Below are positions 49,501 through 57,085 of a DNA stretch of 64,000 nucleotides, piece by piece (positions within the stretch are counted from its first letter, which is position 1; each line of letters begins with the position of its first letter). The stretch spans positions 1 to 64,000 of the forward strand of contig NZ_BOML01000085.1 of assembly GCF_016862175.1 (NCBI RefSeq), written 5' to 3'. The position numbers and the translations under genes were made by a program. The notes under the pieces were generated by a model that had not been told where the DNA came from, did not search any database, and worked only from the letters and a program-made list of their open reading frames with translations. The stretch is from Paractinoplanes durhamensis (GTDB lineage: Bacteria; Actinomycetota; Actinomycetes; Mycobacteriales; Micromonosporaceae).

Positions 49501-50087
49501 GACAGGCCGTGGTCCATGATCTCGAGGAAGTAGTTGTCCTTCCCCAGGGCCTCCTGGTACATCGCGGCCGACTTCAGCGCCTCGTCGAACTGGCCGAGCC
49601 GCAGCCGGGTCTGCACCGCGCCGGACGGGCAGCCGGTGGTGCCCATGATGCCCTCGGCGTGCTCCGCGATGATGTCGAAGTCCATCCGCGGATATTTACC
49701 GAGCTGCCCCTCCATCGAGGCCCGCGAGTTGAGCCGGAAGAGGTTTTTCAGGCCGACCGCGTTGCGCGCCCACATCGTCATGTGGGTGTACGCACCGTTA
49801 CCGGAGACGTCGTCGCCCTTCTGCTCGGGACGACCCCACTTGACGCGGCTCTTGGTGAGGCGGGAGTCGGGCGCGACGTAGGCCTCGACGCCGATCACCG
49901 GGATGAGATCGGCCGCCTTGGCCTGGGTGTAGAAGTCGTAGGCGCCGTGCATGTTGCCGTGGTCGGTGATCGCCGCGGCCGGCATGCCCAGCCGTTTGGC
50001 CTCGCCGAGCAACTCTTTGATCCGGGCGGCCCCGTCGAGCATCGAATACTCGGTGTGCACATGTAGATGCACGAACGAGTCAGACAC
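46554..50087 (-). CDS. dnaE: DNA polymerase III subunit alpha
   Basis: Replicative polymerase, 1177 residues, of the DnaE1 type. N-terminal PHP domain (FVHLHVHTEYSMLDGA; ITDHGNMHG) suggests metal-dependent proofreading as in mycobacterial DnaE1. The polymerase acids are in PDVDIDFDERRRGE near 413-425. A helix-hairpin-helix region and an OB-fold (VVTLAGILTGVQRRITKQG) follow. ATG start; a TAGAGT box lies about 25 nt upstream. Confidence 0.98.
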   Translation of the reverse strand: MSDSFVHLHVHTEYSMLDGAARIKELLGEAKRLGMPAAAITDHGNMHGAYDFYTQAKAADLIPVIGVEAYVAPDSRLTKSRVKWGRPEQKGDDVSGNGAYTHMTMWARNAVGLKNLFRLNSRASMEGQLGKYPRMDFDIIAEHAEGIMGTTGCPSGAVQTRLRLGQFDEALKSAAMYQEALGKDNYFLEIMDHGLSIEKRVRDGLLEIGQKLGIRPLVTNDSHYVYEAQSEAHDVLLCVQTGSNVADPNRFRFDGNGYFVKSADQMRAVDSSDAWQEGCRTTLLVAEKVDIDGMFTFKNLMPRFPIPEGYSEEEYFRHVAFEGLHRRFPDGIPETHIKQAEYELGVIIQMGFPAYFLVVADFIQWSKNNGIAVGPGRGSAAGSLVAYAMGITDLDPLPHGLIFERFLNPERISMPDVDIDFDERRRGEVIKYVTDRWGEDKVAQIATFGTIKAKAAIKDSARVLGYPYSVGDQITKAMPPDVMGKGITLSGIFNKDDKRYSEAGEVRSLYEGNPDVKKVIDTARGIEGLIRQTGVHAAGVIMSAEPIIDHIPLMRRASDGVIITQFDYPTCETLGLLKMDFLGLRNLTILDDAVKNIKLNHSLDLDLLALPLDDPAAYELLARGDTLGVFQLDGGPMRSLLRLMKPDNFEDISAVLALYRPGPMGVDSHTNYALRKNQLQDITPIHPELEEPLREILEPTYGLIVYQEQVQRAAQILAGYTLGQADLLRRAMGKKKKEILDKEFGPFQQGCMEHGYSKEAIQAVWDVLVPFAGYAFNKAHSAAYGLVSYWTAYLKAHYPAEYMGGLLTSVGDDKDKMAMYLAECRRMGIQVLPPDVNESAGPFTPVGKDIRFGLAAVRNVGHNVVEAVARCRKEKGKYQDFYDFLSKVDAVACNKKTIESLIKAGAFDSMGHSRKGLLAVHAEAIDAYADVKRNEAAGQFDLFGAFGDTDGGSAATVAMPTIGDSEWDKRDKLAFEREMLGLYVSDHPLAGLEQLLANSADTTIAALNEEGSVPDGQVVTLAGILTGVQRRITKQGRAWASATLEDLAGGVEALFFPNTYEVIGQYIAEDAIVIVKGRIDRRDDTPRIMAMDMSLPDVTHNPDSKPITLTMPITRCTPPLVTELKDILISHPGDAEVHVHLQNGSRTTVLRLGAVRVAPTPALRADLKTILGPSAVA

Positions 50088-50164
50088 CCGGGGCCCCCTT
50101 AAGTTGTGACGACCCGAGCGACTCTAGTCCGACCCCCCGACAAGATTCGAGGGGCGCGCTGGGC

Positions 50165-51625
50165 CTATTCGGCGAACGGCTCGATCATCATCGACGCGGC
50201 CTTGAGCCACGCCTGCTTGGTCTCCGGCTGGAGATCCTGGTACTCGATCGAGGAGCCGACCTCGAGGGACGGGTCGTAGGGCACGACCGCGACGCCGCGG
50301 GTCCGGGTGGCGAAATGCTTGGCGAAATCGGCGAGCATCGGCAGCGGTCCCGGCGACGGGCAGGAGATCAACGTCACGGCGTTGGCGACCAGGTCACCCA
50401 TGCCGCTCTCGTCGAGCACGTCGAGCATCCAGTCGGCGGTGAACGCGGCGTCCTCGCGGGGCACGGTGGTGATCACCAGCTGGTCGGCCTGGCGCATCAC
50501 GGTCTGCCAGTTGACGCTCTCCACGTTGTTGCCGGTGTCGACGCAGATCACGTCGTGGGTGCGGCGCAGAAGGTCCATCACCCGGCGCACGGTGCCCTGG
50601 TCGAGCCGCTGGGCGAAGCGCGGGTTCTCCTCGCCGGCGAGCACGTCGTAGGAGCCGTCGGAGGCGTGCCGCAGGTAGGCGTCGAGCTCGCTGAGCAGGC
50701 CGTCGCCGTGCAGATTTTCGATCTGCATCAGGTCGGCGAGCAGGTGCTTGATGGTGCGGGCGTGCCGGGCGCTGCCGGCCCGCAGGCCGAGCGTGCCGCG
50801 CAGCTCGTTGTCGTCCCAGGCGAGCACGCCACGGCCGCGGACGCTGCCGATGGTGGCCGCGGCCAGCACGGTGGCGGTGGTCTTGTGCACGCCGCCCTTG
50901 GGGTTGGCGAAGGCCAGCACGCGCGGCTTGCCGAGCTTGCGGCGCAGCACCGCGACGGCGCGCTCCATCTCGCCGGACGGCTCGGTCTGCCGCCACTCGA
51001 TGCGGGCACCGGCCGGTGAGGTCGGCGCGGGCGCGGGCGACGGCGCGCGCACCGGGGCGGCGGCCGAGGCGCGACCGCGCGGGTAGTCACGCTGCGGGGC
51101 CGGTGGCGGGGCGATCGGCGGCGGGGCGATCGGCGCGGGCGGGGCCACCGGGGTGGACCTGGCCGGCGCCGGGGCCGGGCTGAAGAAGCTGTGCGGCTGC
51201 TCCGGGACGCCGCGCCGGCCGTTCGGCTCGGGGTGCGGCGGCGGTGAAGGCTGCGGCTGCGGCGACGGCTGCCGGACCTGGTGGCGCGGGTCGAGCGGAT
51301 TGATCGGCCGCTGCGGCATCGGGCGCGGCTCGAACTGCTGCTCCGGCGCCCGCTGGTCGAAGCCGGGCTGCTCGTAACCGGACTGCTCGTAGCCGGGCTG
51401 CTGGCCGGCCGGCGGCTGCTGGGAGCGCGGGTCGAGCGGGTTGTAGGGCCGGCGGGTCGGCAGTGGCTGGCCGAACTGCTGCGGCGGTGCCGGCGGTGCC
51501 TCCCGCTCCGTCTCGGCGGCCTGCTCCTCGGCGGCGCGTGCGCCGTGCCGGGCGCGGTCGAGCAGCGCCCGCCAACGCGGGGCTGGTTCCGCAGGCCGGC
51601 CCCAGCCGGTCTCGGTCCCATCCAC
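50165..51625 (-). CDS. EspI-like MinD/ParA ATPase with Pro-rich N-terminus
   Basis: 486 residues. The first ~215 are disordered and rich in Pro/Gln with NPLDPR repeats; the rest is a MinD/ParA ATPase. The deviant Walker A is NPKGGVHKTTAT (near 240), where the usual Gly is His but both lysines remain. VICVDTGNNVES is the Walker B strand. This layout resembles M. tuberculosis EspI. No ESX secretion genes are in the window. GTG with GGAGG eight bases upstream. It lies between dnaE and an exported protein on the same strand. Confidence 0.85.
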   Translation of the reverse strand: MDGTETGWGRPAEPAPRWRALLDRARHGARAAEEQAAETEREAPPAPPQQFGQPLPTRRPYNPLDPRSQQPPAGQQPGYEQSGYEQPGFDQRAPEQQFEPRPMPQRPINPLDPRHQVRQPSPQPQPSPPPHPEPNGRRGVPEQPHSFFSPAPAPARSTPVAPPAPIAPPPIAPPPAPQRDYPRGRASAAAPVRAPSPAPAPTSPAGARIEWRQTEPSGEMERAVAVLRRKLGKPRVLAFANPKGGVHKTTATVLAAATIGSVRGRGVLAWDDNELRGTLGLRAGSARHARTIKHLLADLMQIENLHGDGLLSELDAYLRHASDGSYDVLAGEENPRFAQRLDQGTVRRVMDLLRRTHDVICVDTGNNVESVNWQTVMRQADQLVITTVPREDAAFTADWMLDVLDESGMGDLVANAVTLISCPSPGPLPMLADFAKHFATRTRGVAVVPYDPSLEVGSSIEYQDLQPETKQAWLKAASMMIEPFAE

Positions 51626-51841
51626 GGCTCGTCCTCCCTGCGCTTACTTCCGGTGATGCCCACGGCTCGTGCTATGCCCATGACAGGCTACGGAGCGAAC
51701 CCTATTCGGGCCACTGCCCGAGCGACCAACCCTGGCCGGTCTCCTTGATCGAACAACGCCTCAAAGGTCACACGCGTATGGCCGTCCGTACGGTTCGCGG
51801 ACGAGAAACCTAACGGCCGGATGACTGTCGAGATGTGTTCG

Positions 51842-52819
51842 TCACGGGCTCGGCACGCCCTGAGCAGCGCTCGCGTCTGTTGCTGAGGGCACCGCAGCCC
51901 GCTCCTCCGGTGCCGCGGCTGATGAATCAGGCGAGAGGTCGGAGACAACCGGTGAGGTAGATGTCACAGGGGCTCCGGACGAAGACAGTATCGGCGCGGG
52001 CGTACGGGAAGCAATGGCTGAACCGCCGTTTGGCACAGGAATCGGAGATCCGCTCGGCTCTGCCGGAATCGTGCCCTCCTGCTCCGGAAGCGGCGGCCGG
52101 AACTCGGCCCGATCGAGCTGCCGAACCTCGGGCGCCGGGTCGACCGCACGCACGCCCGGCCGGTCCGCGACCGTCTGCAGACCGGCCGCGCTGGCCCGCA
52201 CCACGGCCGCGAAGACGCACGAACACCCCGACCGGTATGCCTCGGCCTCGGCGTGCGCCGTGCGGGCCGACGCGTCGTACGCCGCGCGGGCCCGCCGCTG
52301 GTTCACGTCGCTGTCGTCGAGCCGCTCGCTGAGCTGCTGATAGCCGGCCTGCTCCTGATCGCGCTGGAGGGCGGCATCGAGCATCCCGGAGAGCACGTCG
52401 GCCGGCAGCCGGTAGACCGGGATCCGGACCACCTGGGTGTGCGCCCCGGGCAGCGGCACCCGGGTGTAGACCTGGGCCACCGCGGCACCGTCGAGCAGCC
52501 CGGCCAGGGCGCCCGGCGGCATGTAGTCGTCCAGGCTCACCAGCGCCCAGGTGACGCCGGTGGCCGGCGCGGAGGGATCGGTGAGCGCGGCCAGCTCGGT
52601 CTCGGTGGACTGCAGATAGCCGCCGACCGTCTGCCCCTGCACCACGCCGACCTTGACCACGGCGCCGGGATCCGCACCGGACATCGCGACCTCATGACGA
52701 CCGGCCAGGATGATGCCGAGCACGAGGGCGGCCGCCGCGACGACGGCCATGCCGCTCGCGATGCGTAGGAGTGCCGCGCGGTCCACGGTCGGCTCCCGCG
52801 CGGGTTCCGCGGGCCCCAT
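51842..52819 (-). CDS. single-pass membrane protein of unknown function
   Basis: 325 residues: a short cytoplasmic start, one membrane helix near 20-42 (IASGMAVVAAAALVLGIILAG), then an extracytoplasmic part. Residues 50-140 look folded (VGVVQGQTVGGYLQSTE and onward), a helical region follows with GCSCVFAAVV, and the last ~100 are Ser/Pro/Ala-rich. No family recognised. It follows rluD by 14 bp and precedes the ParA gene on the same strand, so it may work with that ATPase; that is context only. Confidence 0.65.
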   Translation of the reverse strand: MGPAEPAREPTVDRAALLRIASGMAVVAAAALVLGIILAGRHEVAMSGADPGAVVKVGVVQGQTVGGYLQSTETELAALTDPSAPATGVTWALVSLDDYMPPGALAGLLDGAAVAQVYTRVPLPGAHTQVVRIPVYRLPADVLSGMLDAALQRDQEQAGYQQLSERLDDSDVNQRRARAAYDASARTAHAEAEAYRSGCSCVFAAVVRASAAGLQTVADRPGVRAVDPAPEVRQLDRAEFRPPLPEQEGTIPAEPSGSPIPVPNGGSAIASRTPAPILSSSGAPVTSTSPVVSDLSPDSSAAAPEERAAVPSATDASAAQGVPSP

Positions 52820-52833
52820 GGCTCCCCCGAAGA

Positions 52834-53760
52834 TCAGCTCGCGTCTTGAAGGACGTCCAGCGCGTACTTCAGGTCATCAGGATAGTCGCTGACGAACCGA
52901 ACCTCATCGTGCGTTCGGGGATGGACGAACCCCAATTCTCGGGCGTGCAGCCACTGTCGGTGCAGCTTGAGCCGGGCGGCGAGGGTCGGGTCGGCGCCGT
53001 AGGTGAGGTCGCCGACGCACGGGTGCCGCATCGCCGAGAAGTGCACCCGGATCTGGTGGGTGCGCCCGGTCTCCAGCTTCACGTCGATCAGGCTGGCCGA
53101 GCGGAACGCCTCGAGCGTGTCGTAGTGGGTCACGCTCGGCTTGCCGGAGTTCATCACCGCGTACTTGTAGTCGGCGGTCGGGTGCCGGTCGATCGGCGCG
53201 TCGATGGTGCCGCGCAGCGGATCGAGGTGCCCCTGCACCACGGCGTGGTAGCGCTTGTCGACCTCGCGCTCCTTGAAGGCCCGCTTGAGCACGCTGTAGG
53301 CGATCTCGCTCTTGGCCACCACCATCAGGCCGGTGGTGCCGACGTCGAGCCGATGCACGATGCCCTGCCGCTCGGCGGCGCCGCTGGTCGCGACGTTCTG
53401 CCCCATCGCGGCGAGCCCGCCGATCACGGTCGGTCCGGTCCAGCCGGGGCTCGGGTGCGCGGCCACGCCGACCGGCTTGTCCACCACCACGATGTCGTCG
53501 TCGCTGTAGATGATGGTCAGCCCGGTCACCGGCTCGGCCACCACGCTCGGCGGCGCGACCGGCGCGGGCAGCGTGACCTCGAGCCAGGAGCCGGCCGCGA
53601 CCTTGTCCGACTTCGGCCGGGGATAGCCGTCGACAAGCGCGTCACCCGCCTCGACGAGGGTCGCGGCGGCGGTCCGGGAGAGCCCGAAGAGCCTGGACAC
53701 GGCCTGGTCGAGCCGCATGCCGTCCAACCCGTCGGGCACCGGCAGGGAGCGCTGGGTCAC
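52834..53760 (-). CDS. rluD: RluA-family 23S rRNA pseudouridine synthase
   Basis: 308 residues: N-terminal S4 domain (MRLDQAVSRLFGLSRTAAATLVEAGDALVDG) then the synthase domain with catalytic D139 in HRLDVGTTGL and GRTHQIRVH. The RluD subfamily modifies helix 69 of 23S rRNA; the exact site is inferred from the family. GTG start. Placed after lspA, as in other actinobacteria. Confidence 0.94.
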   Translation of the reverse strand: MTQRSLPVPDGLDGMRLDQAVSRLFGLSRTAAATLVEAGDALVDGYPRPKSDKVAAGSWLEVTLPAPVAPPSVVAEPVTGLTIIYSDDDIVVVDKPVGVAAHPSPGWTGPTVIGGLAAMGQNVATSGAAERQGIVHRLDVGTTGLMVVAKSEIAYSVLKRAFKEREVDKRYHAVVQGHLDPLRGTIDAPIDRHPTADYKYAVMNSGKPSVTHYDTLEAFRSASLIDVKLETGRTHQIRVHFSAMRHPCVGDLTYGADPTLAARLKLHRQWLHARELGFVHPRTHDEVRFVSDYPDDLKYALDVLQDAS

Positions 53761-53839
53761 GCTGCGCCTCCTGGGCGTGGACTCGTGGCCCTCGGCCGGC
53801 TGGTCGCGCCACTGGGCAACTCGCGCTCGGTGCGCTCGC

Positions 53840-54427
53840 TCACGCCGGCTCCACTTTCTTGCGTACGACCCGTCGGCCGTCGCGCTGTCGTCCGGTCAAC
53901 TCGAGGAGCACCGCCAGGCAGACACCCACCGTGAGGCAGCTGTCGGCGATGTTGAAGACCGCGAACTTCTCCGCGTACGGCGCGAAGAGGCTGATCATGT
54001 CGACCACGTGCCCGTGGAACGGGCCGGGCGCCCGGAACAGCCGGTCGCCGAGGTTGCCGAAGGCGCCGCCGAGCACCAGGCCCAGCGAGACGGCCCACGG
54101 CACCGACCGCAGCCGGGTCGCCATGTAACCGATCCAGCCGATCACCACCAGGGTGATCACCGGGAAGACCCAGGTGTGGTTCTCGCCCATGCTGAACGCT
54201 GCCCCGCTGTTGCGCAGCAGCGACAGATAGATCAGCCCGCCCAGGATGCGTACCGGCTCGCCCTCGGTGAGGTGCTCGGTGGAGAGCCACTTGATCCACT
54301 GGTCGAGCGCCACGGCCAGCACCGCGGTAGCGCCCAGCACGGCGACGGCGCGGCCGCTGAAACCGGGTTTCGGACCCGGCTCCGGCTCGCCCACGACCGT
54401 CGCGCCCGCTGCCTCGTCGGCGTTCAG
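53840..54427 (-). CDS. lspA: lipoprotein signal peptidase
   Basis: Aspartic membrane peptidase that removes the signal peptide of lipoproteins after Lgt. Four helices and the two catalytic Asp motifs: GNLGDRLFR and FNIADSCLTVG; RNSGAAFSM is also conserved. The start is probably CTG, seven bases after GGAGG and overlapping the upstream TGA as CTGA, giving 195 residues beginning (M)NADEAAGATVVGEPE. No in-frame ATG fits; a GTG about 11 codons later is the alternative. Confidence 0.92.
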   Translation of the reverse strand: MNADEAAGATVVGEPEPGPKPGFSGRAVAVLGATAVLAVALDQWIKWLSTEHLTEGEPVRILGGLIYLSLLRNSGAAFSMGENHTWVFPVITLVVIGWIGYMATRLRSVPWAVSLGLVLGGAFGNLGDRLFRAPGPFHGHVVDMISLFAPYAEKFAVFNIADSCLTVGVCLAVLLELTGRQRDGRRVVRKKVEPA

Positions 54428-54846
54428 CGTCGTTCCTCCAACTGCTTGCAAGAGACACAGAGAGTCGCGGACGGGAACGCCGCCAGTCGCTCGACCGGAA
54501 TCGCGTTGCCGCACCGCTCGCACCAACCGTAGTTGCCCTCGCCGAGCCGGTCGATGGCGCGCTCCACCTGATTGATCCGCTCCAGCAGATTGTTCGCCAG
54601 AGTGATCTCCTGCTCACGCTCGAGCGTCTTGGTGCCGGTGTCCGCCTGGTCGTCCCCGGCCGAGTCGGCGAGCCGCTCCCGCTGCAGCTCGGTGAGCTCG
54701 GTGATCGACGTGTCGTACTCCGTCTGCAGCTCGGTGAGCCGGTCGGTGAGTGCGACCCGGATCTTCTCGGTCTCGGCCGTGCTGCGGGTCCGCTTGGTGG
54801 CGGCCTTGGCGGTGGCGGCGGTCGGAGTATCGGTTGCCTTGGCCAT
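54424..54846 (-). CDS. TraR/DksA-type zinc-finger protein
   Basis: 140 residues. A coiled-coil region (TETEKIRVALTDRLTELQ to NLLERINQVERAIDRL) leads to a C4 zinc finger with C109, C112, C130 and C133 (WCERCGN and LCVSCK). DksA-like proteins bind in the RNA polymerase secondary channel; the actinobacterial ones are less studied. The N-terminal Ala/Thr/Lys-rich tail is typical. ATG with AGGGAG seven bases upstream. Its stop overlaps the lspA start, so the two are coupled. Confidence 0.88.
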   Translation of the reverse strand: MAKATDTPTAATAKAATKRTRSTAETEKIRVALTDRLTELQTEYDTSITELTELQRERLADSAGDDQADTGTKTLEREQEITLANNLLERINQVERAIDRLGEGNYGWCERCGNAIPVERLAAFPSATLCVSCKQLEERR

Positions 54847-55202
54847 CGTCGCTCCCTCGGCCGCACCCCCGGCGCGGCGATCAGCGGTCCTCGAGACCAG
54901 CCGGTCCCGGCCCCTGCCGGGCCGCGCCTGCCTGTCTCCTGAAATTGCCGGCGGGATCCCCCCAGAAACAGCCGGCCGCGCGCCCCTCGGAAGGGTTCCC
55001 GACGGGCGGCGTAGCACTTCCCCGGGCGCGGGCGCGCCGTTAGATCTTGCCCCACCTGCACAAACGGCGCGGCTGAACGGGCAGCCGCGCACTCCGGAGG
55101 TTCGCAAGGATACGGAACGTATCCGGCACCGACAACACGGCCCCCCGATCTTGACCGGGCAAAGGTCACAAACAGGCCGGTCAGATACCCGACCGTTCCC
55201 GA
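54847..55202. other. 356-bp gene-free region with two dyads
   Basis: No gene is supported here. It lies downstream of the antiporter gene and upstream of traR-lspA. A perfect 17-bp dyad, GGATACG-GAA-CGTATCC, is at 55108-55124. A stem TGACCGG/CCGGTCA (55152-55158 and 55177-55183) lies about 20 bp past the antiporter stop and may end that transcript. The traR promoter should also be here but I cannot place it. Confidence 0.5.
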
Positions 55203-56738
55203 TTACGGCGACTCCTCGCGGCCGTCCTCGCCGAACCACCGGGCCAGCCGGCCGCGCCGGCTCACCGCGCGCAGCCGCCGCTCGGCCACGTCCCGGGCCG
55301 CCGCCGTGGCCACGATGAGCAGCGCGTCGCCGGTGCGCAGCCGGGTGTCCGGGCCGGGCACGAAACCGGCGCCGTCGCGCACCACCAGCGTCACCGAGGC
55401 CCCCACCGGCAGGCGCAGCTCGTCGATGTAGACGCCGGACAGCCGCGATCCCGGCGCCACGTCCAGCTGCAGCAGGTCGGCCTGCATGTTCTCCAGCGGC
55501 GCGATCTCCACGTGGATCTCGGCGAGCTCGGCCGGCGCGGTCACCCCGAGCAGCCGGGCGGCCGGGGCGAGCGTGCTCGCCTGCACCAGGGTGAACAGGA
55601 AGACCAGCACGAACACCGCATCGAACAGACCGTCCGCGCCCGGGGTGCCGGCCGAGAGCGGGATGGTGGCCAGCACGATCGGCACCGCCCCGCGCAGCCC
55701 GGCCCAGGAGAGGAACGCGGTGCCCCGCCAGCCGACCCGGTTGCCGGGCCGGCGCGGGCCGCGCACCGGCCGGGCCAGCACCGCGGCGACCAGCACCGAG
55801 ATCGGCCGGGCCAGCAGCACCAGGGCCACCCCGACGACCAGGGCCGGCACCAGCGCGGCCGCCAGCCGGTCGGGCGAGGCGAGCAGGCCGAGCAGCACGA
55901 ACAGGCCGATCTGGGCCACCCAGGCCAGACCGTCGGCGAAGCCCAGCACGGCCCGGCGGTGCGGCAGCCGGCCGTTGCCGAGCACCACCCCGGCCACGTA
56001 GACGGCGATGAAGCCGGAGGCGTGCGCGACGGCGCCGGCCGCGTAGGCGAGGACGGTGAGCCCGACCGCGGCGATCGGGTAGAGCCCGGCCGACGGCAGG
56101 GCGGCGCGGCGCAGCGTCCACTTCCCGGCCGCGCCCACCAGATACCCGATCGCGGCGCCCGCGACCAGCTCGTACGTGACGATCGAGATCTCGTACCACC
56201 AGGGGTGGGTGGCCGCCGTCGTGGCGCTCAGCAGGACGACCAGCAGGACCACCGGGGCGTCGTTGAGGCCGGACTCGGCCTCCAGGGTGGTCACCAGCCG
56301 TGGCGGAAGCCGCAGGCGCCGGAGCGTGGCGAAGACCGCGGCGGCGTCGGTGGAGGAGAGCACCGCGCCGTAGAGGAGCGCCAGCCGCCAGTCCAGGCCG
56401 AGGATGAAGTGCCCGGCGACCCCGACGACCGCGACGCTCACCGCGACCCCGACCGTGGCCAGCGAGACCGACAGGCCGAGCACCGGGCGCAGCGTGCTCC
56501 AGCGCGCGGTCAGCCCGCCCTCCGCGATGATCACGATGAGCGCGCAGAAGCCCAGCGTGCGGGTCAGCTCCGCGTCGTCGAAGCGGATGCCGAAGCCGCC
56601 CTCCCCGATGACCATGCCGATCCCGAGGTAGACCAGGAGGCTGGGCAGGCCGAGCCGGGTGGAGACGCGCACCGCGAACACCGCGACCAGCAGCACCGCG
56701 GCCCCGACGAGAAGGGCGAGATCGAGGTAGCCGGTCAC
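55203..56738 (-). CDS. potassium/proton antiporter (CPA1, NhaP2/CvrA type)
   Basis: 511 residues: about 12-13 helices of a CPA1 exchanger (SSTDAAAVFATL and ESGLNDAPVVLLVVLL with the conserved Asp), then a cytoplasmic RCK_C/TrkA_C-type regulatory domain (LPVGASVTLVVRDGAGFVPGPDTRLRTGDALLIVA). This layout is that of NhaP2-type K+/H+ antiporters. GTG start in a GTGA overlap with the DUF167 gene. Confidence 0.9.
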   Translation of the reverse strand: MTGYLDLALLVGAAVLLVAVFAVRVSTRLGLPSLLVYLGIGMVIGEGGFGIRFDDAELTRTLGFCALIVIIAEGGLTARWSTLRPVLGLSVSLATVGVAVSVAVVGVAGHFILGLDWRLALLYGAVLSSTDAAAVFATLRRLRLPPRLVTTLEAESGLNDAPVVLLVVLLSATTAATHPWWYEISIVTYELVAGAAIGYLVGAAGKWTLRRAALPSAGLYPIAAVGLTVLAYAAGAVAHASGFIAVYVAGVVLGNGRLPHRRAVLGFADGLAWVAQIGLFVLLGLLASPDRLAAALVPALVVGVALVLLARPISVLVAAVLARPVRGPRRPGNRVGWRGTAFLSWAGLRGAVPIVLATIPLSAGTPGADGLFDAVFVLVFLFTLVQASTLAPAARLLGVTAPAELAEIHVEIAPLENMQADLLQLDVAPGSRLSGVYIDELRLPVGASVTLVVRDGAGFVPGPDTRLRTGDALLIVATAAARDVAERRLRAVSRRGRLARWFGEDGREESP

Positions 56739-57055
56739 GCCGATCCGGCGCCGTCGCGCAGGGTGACCAGGCGGGCCGGGATGCCGTCGCCGTCCGCGGT
56801 CACCGTGAAGACCTTGTCCCGGCTGGTCGCGCCGAGTTTCAGCGCCACCGCCGCCGGGCGTACGCCGAGCGCGTCGGCCAGCGCGCGCCGCACCGCCTCG
56901 GTGGCCTTGCCGTCGACCGCCGGCGCACCGACCGCGACGATCAGCGCCGGGCCGTGCGGCCCCTCATACCGCCCGCCGACCCGGGTGCGCCCCGCCCCCG
57001 GGCGAACCCGGACGGCGACGGACAGACCTGCGCTTTTCGGCGGGTGGTTGACCAT
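56735..57055 (-). CDS. DUF167 (YggU) family protein
   Basis: 106 residues with the DUF167 pattern: VRVRPGAGRTRVGG, then VGAPAVDGKATEAVRRALADALGV and KLGATSRDKVF. Small alpha-beta fold of unknown role. ATG start; its stop overlaps the antiporter GTG (GTGA), so the two are coupled. Confidence 0.9.
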   Translation of the reverse strand: MVNHPPKSAGLSVAVRVRPGAGRTRVGGRYEGPHGPALIVAVGAPAVDGKATEAVRRALADALGVRPAAVALKLGATSRDKVFTVTADGDGIPARLVTLRDGAGSA

Positions 57056-57085
57056 GCCCCATTGTGCAGGTGCCGCTGCACCCCG

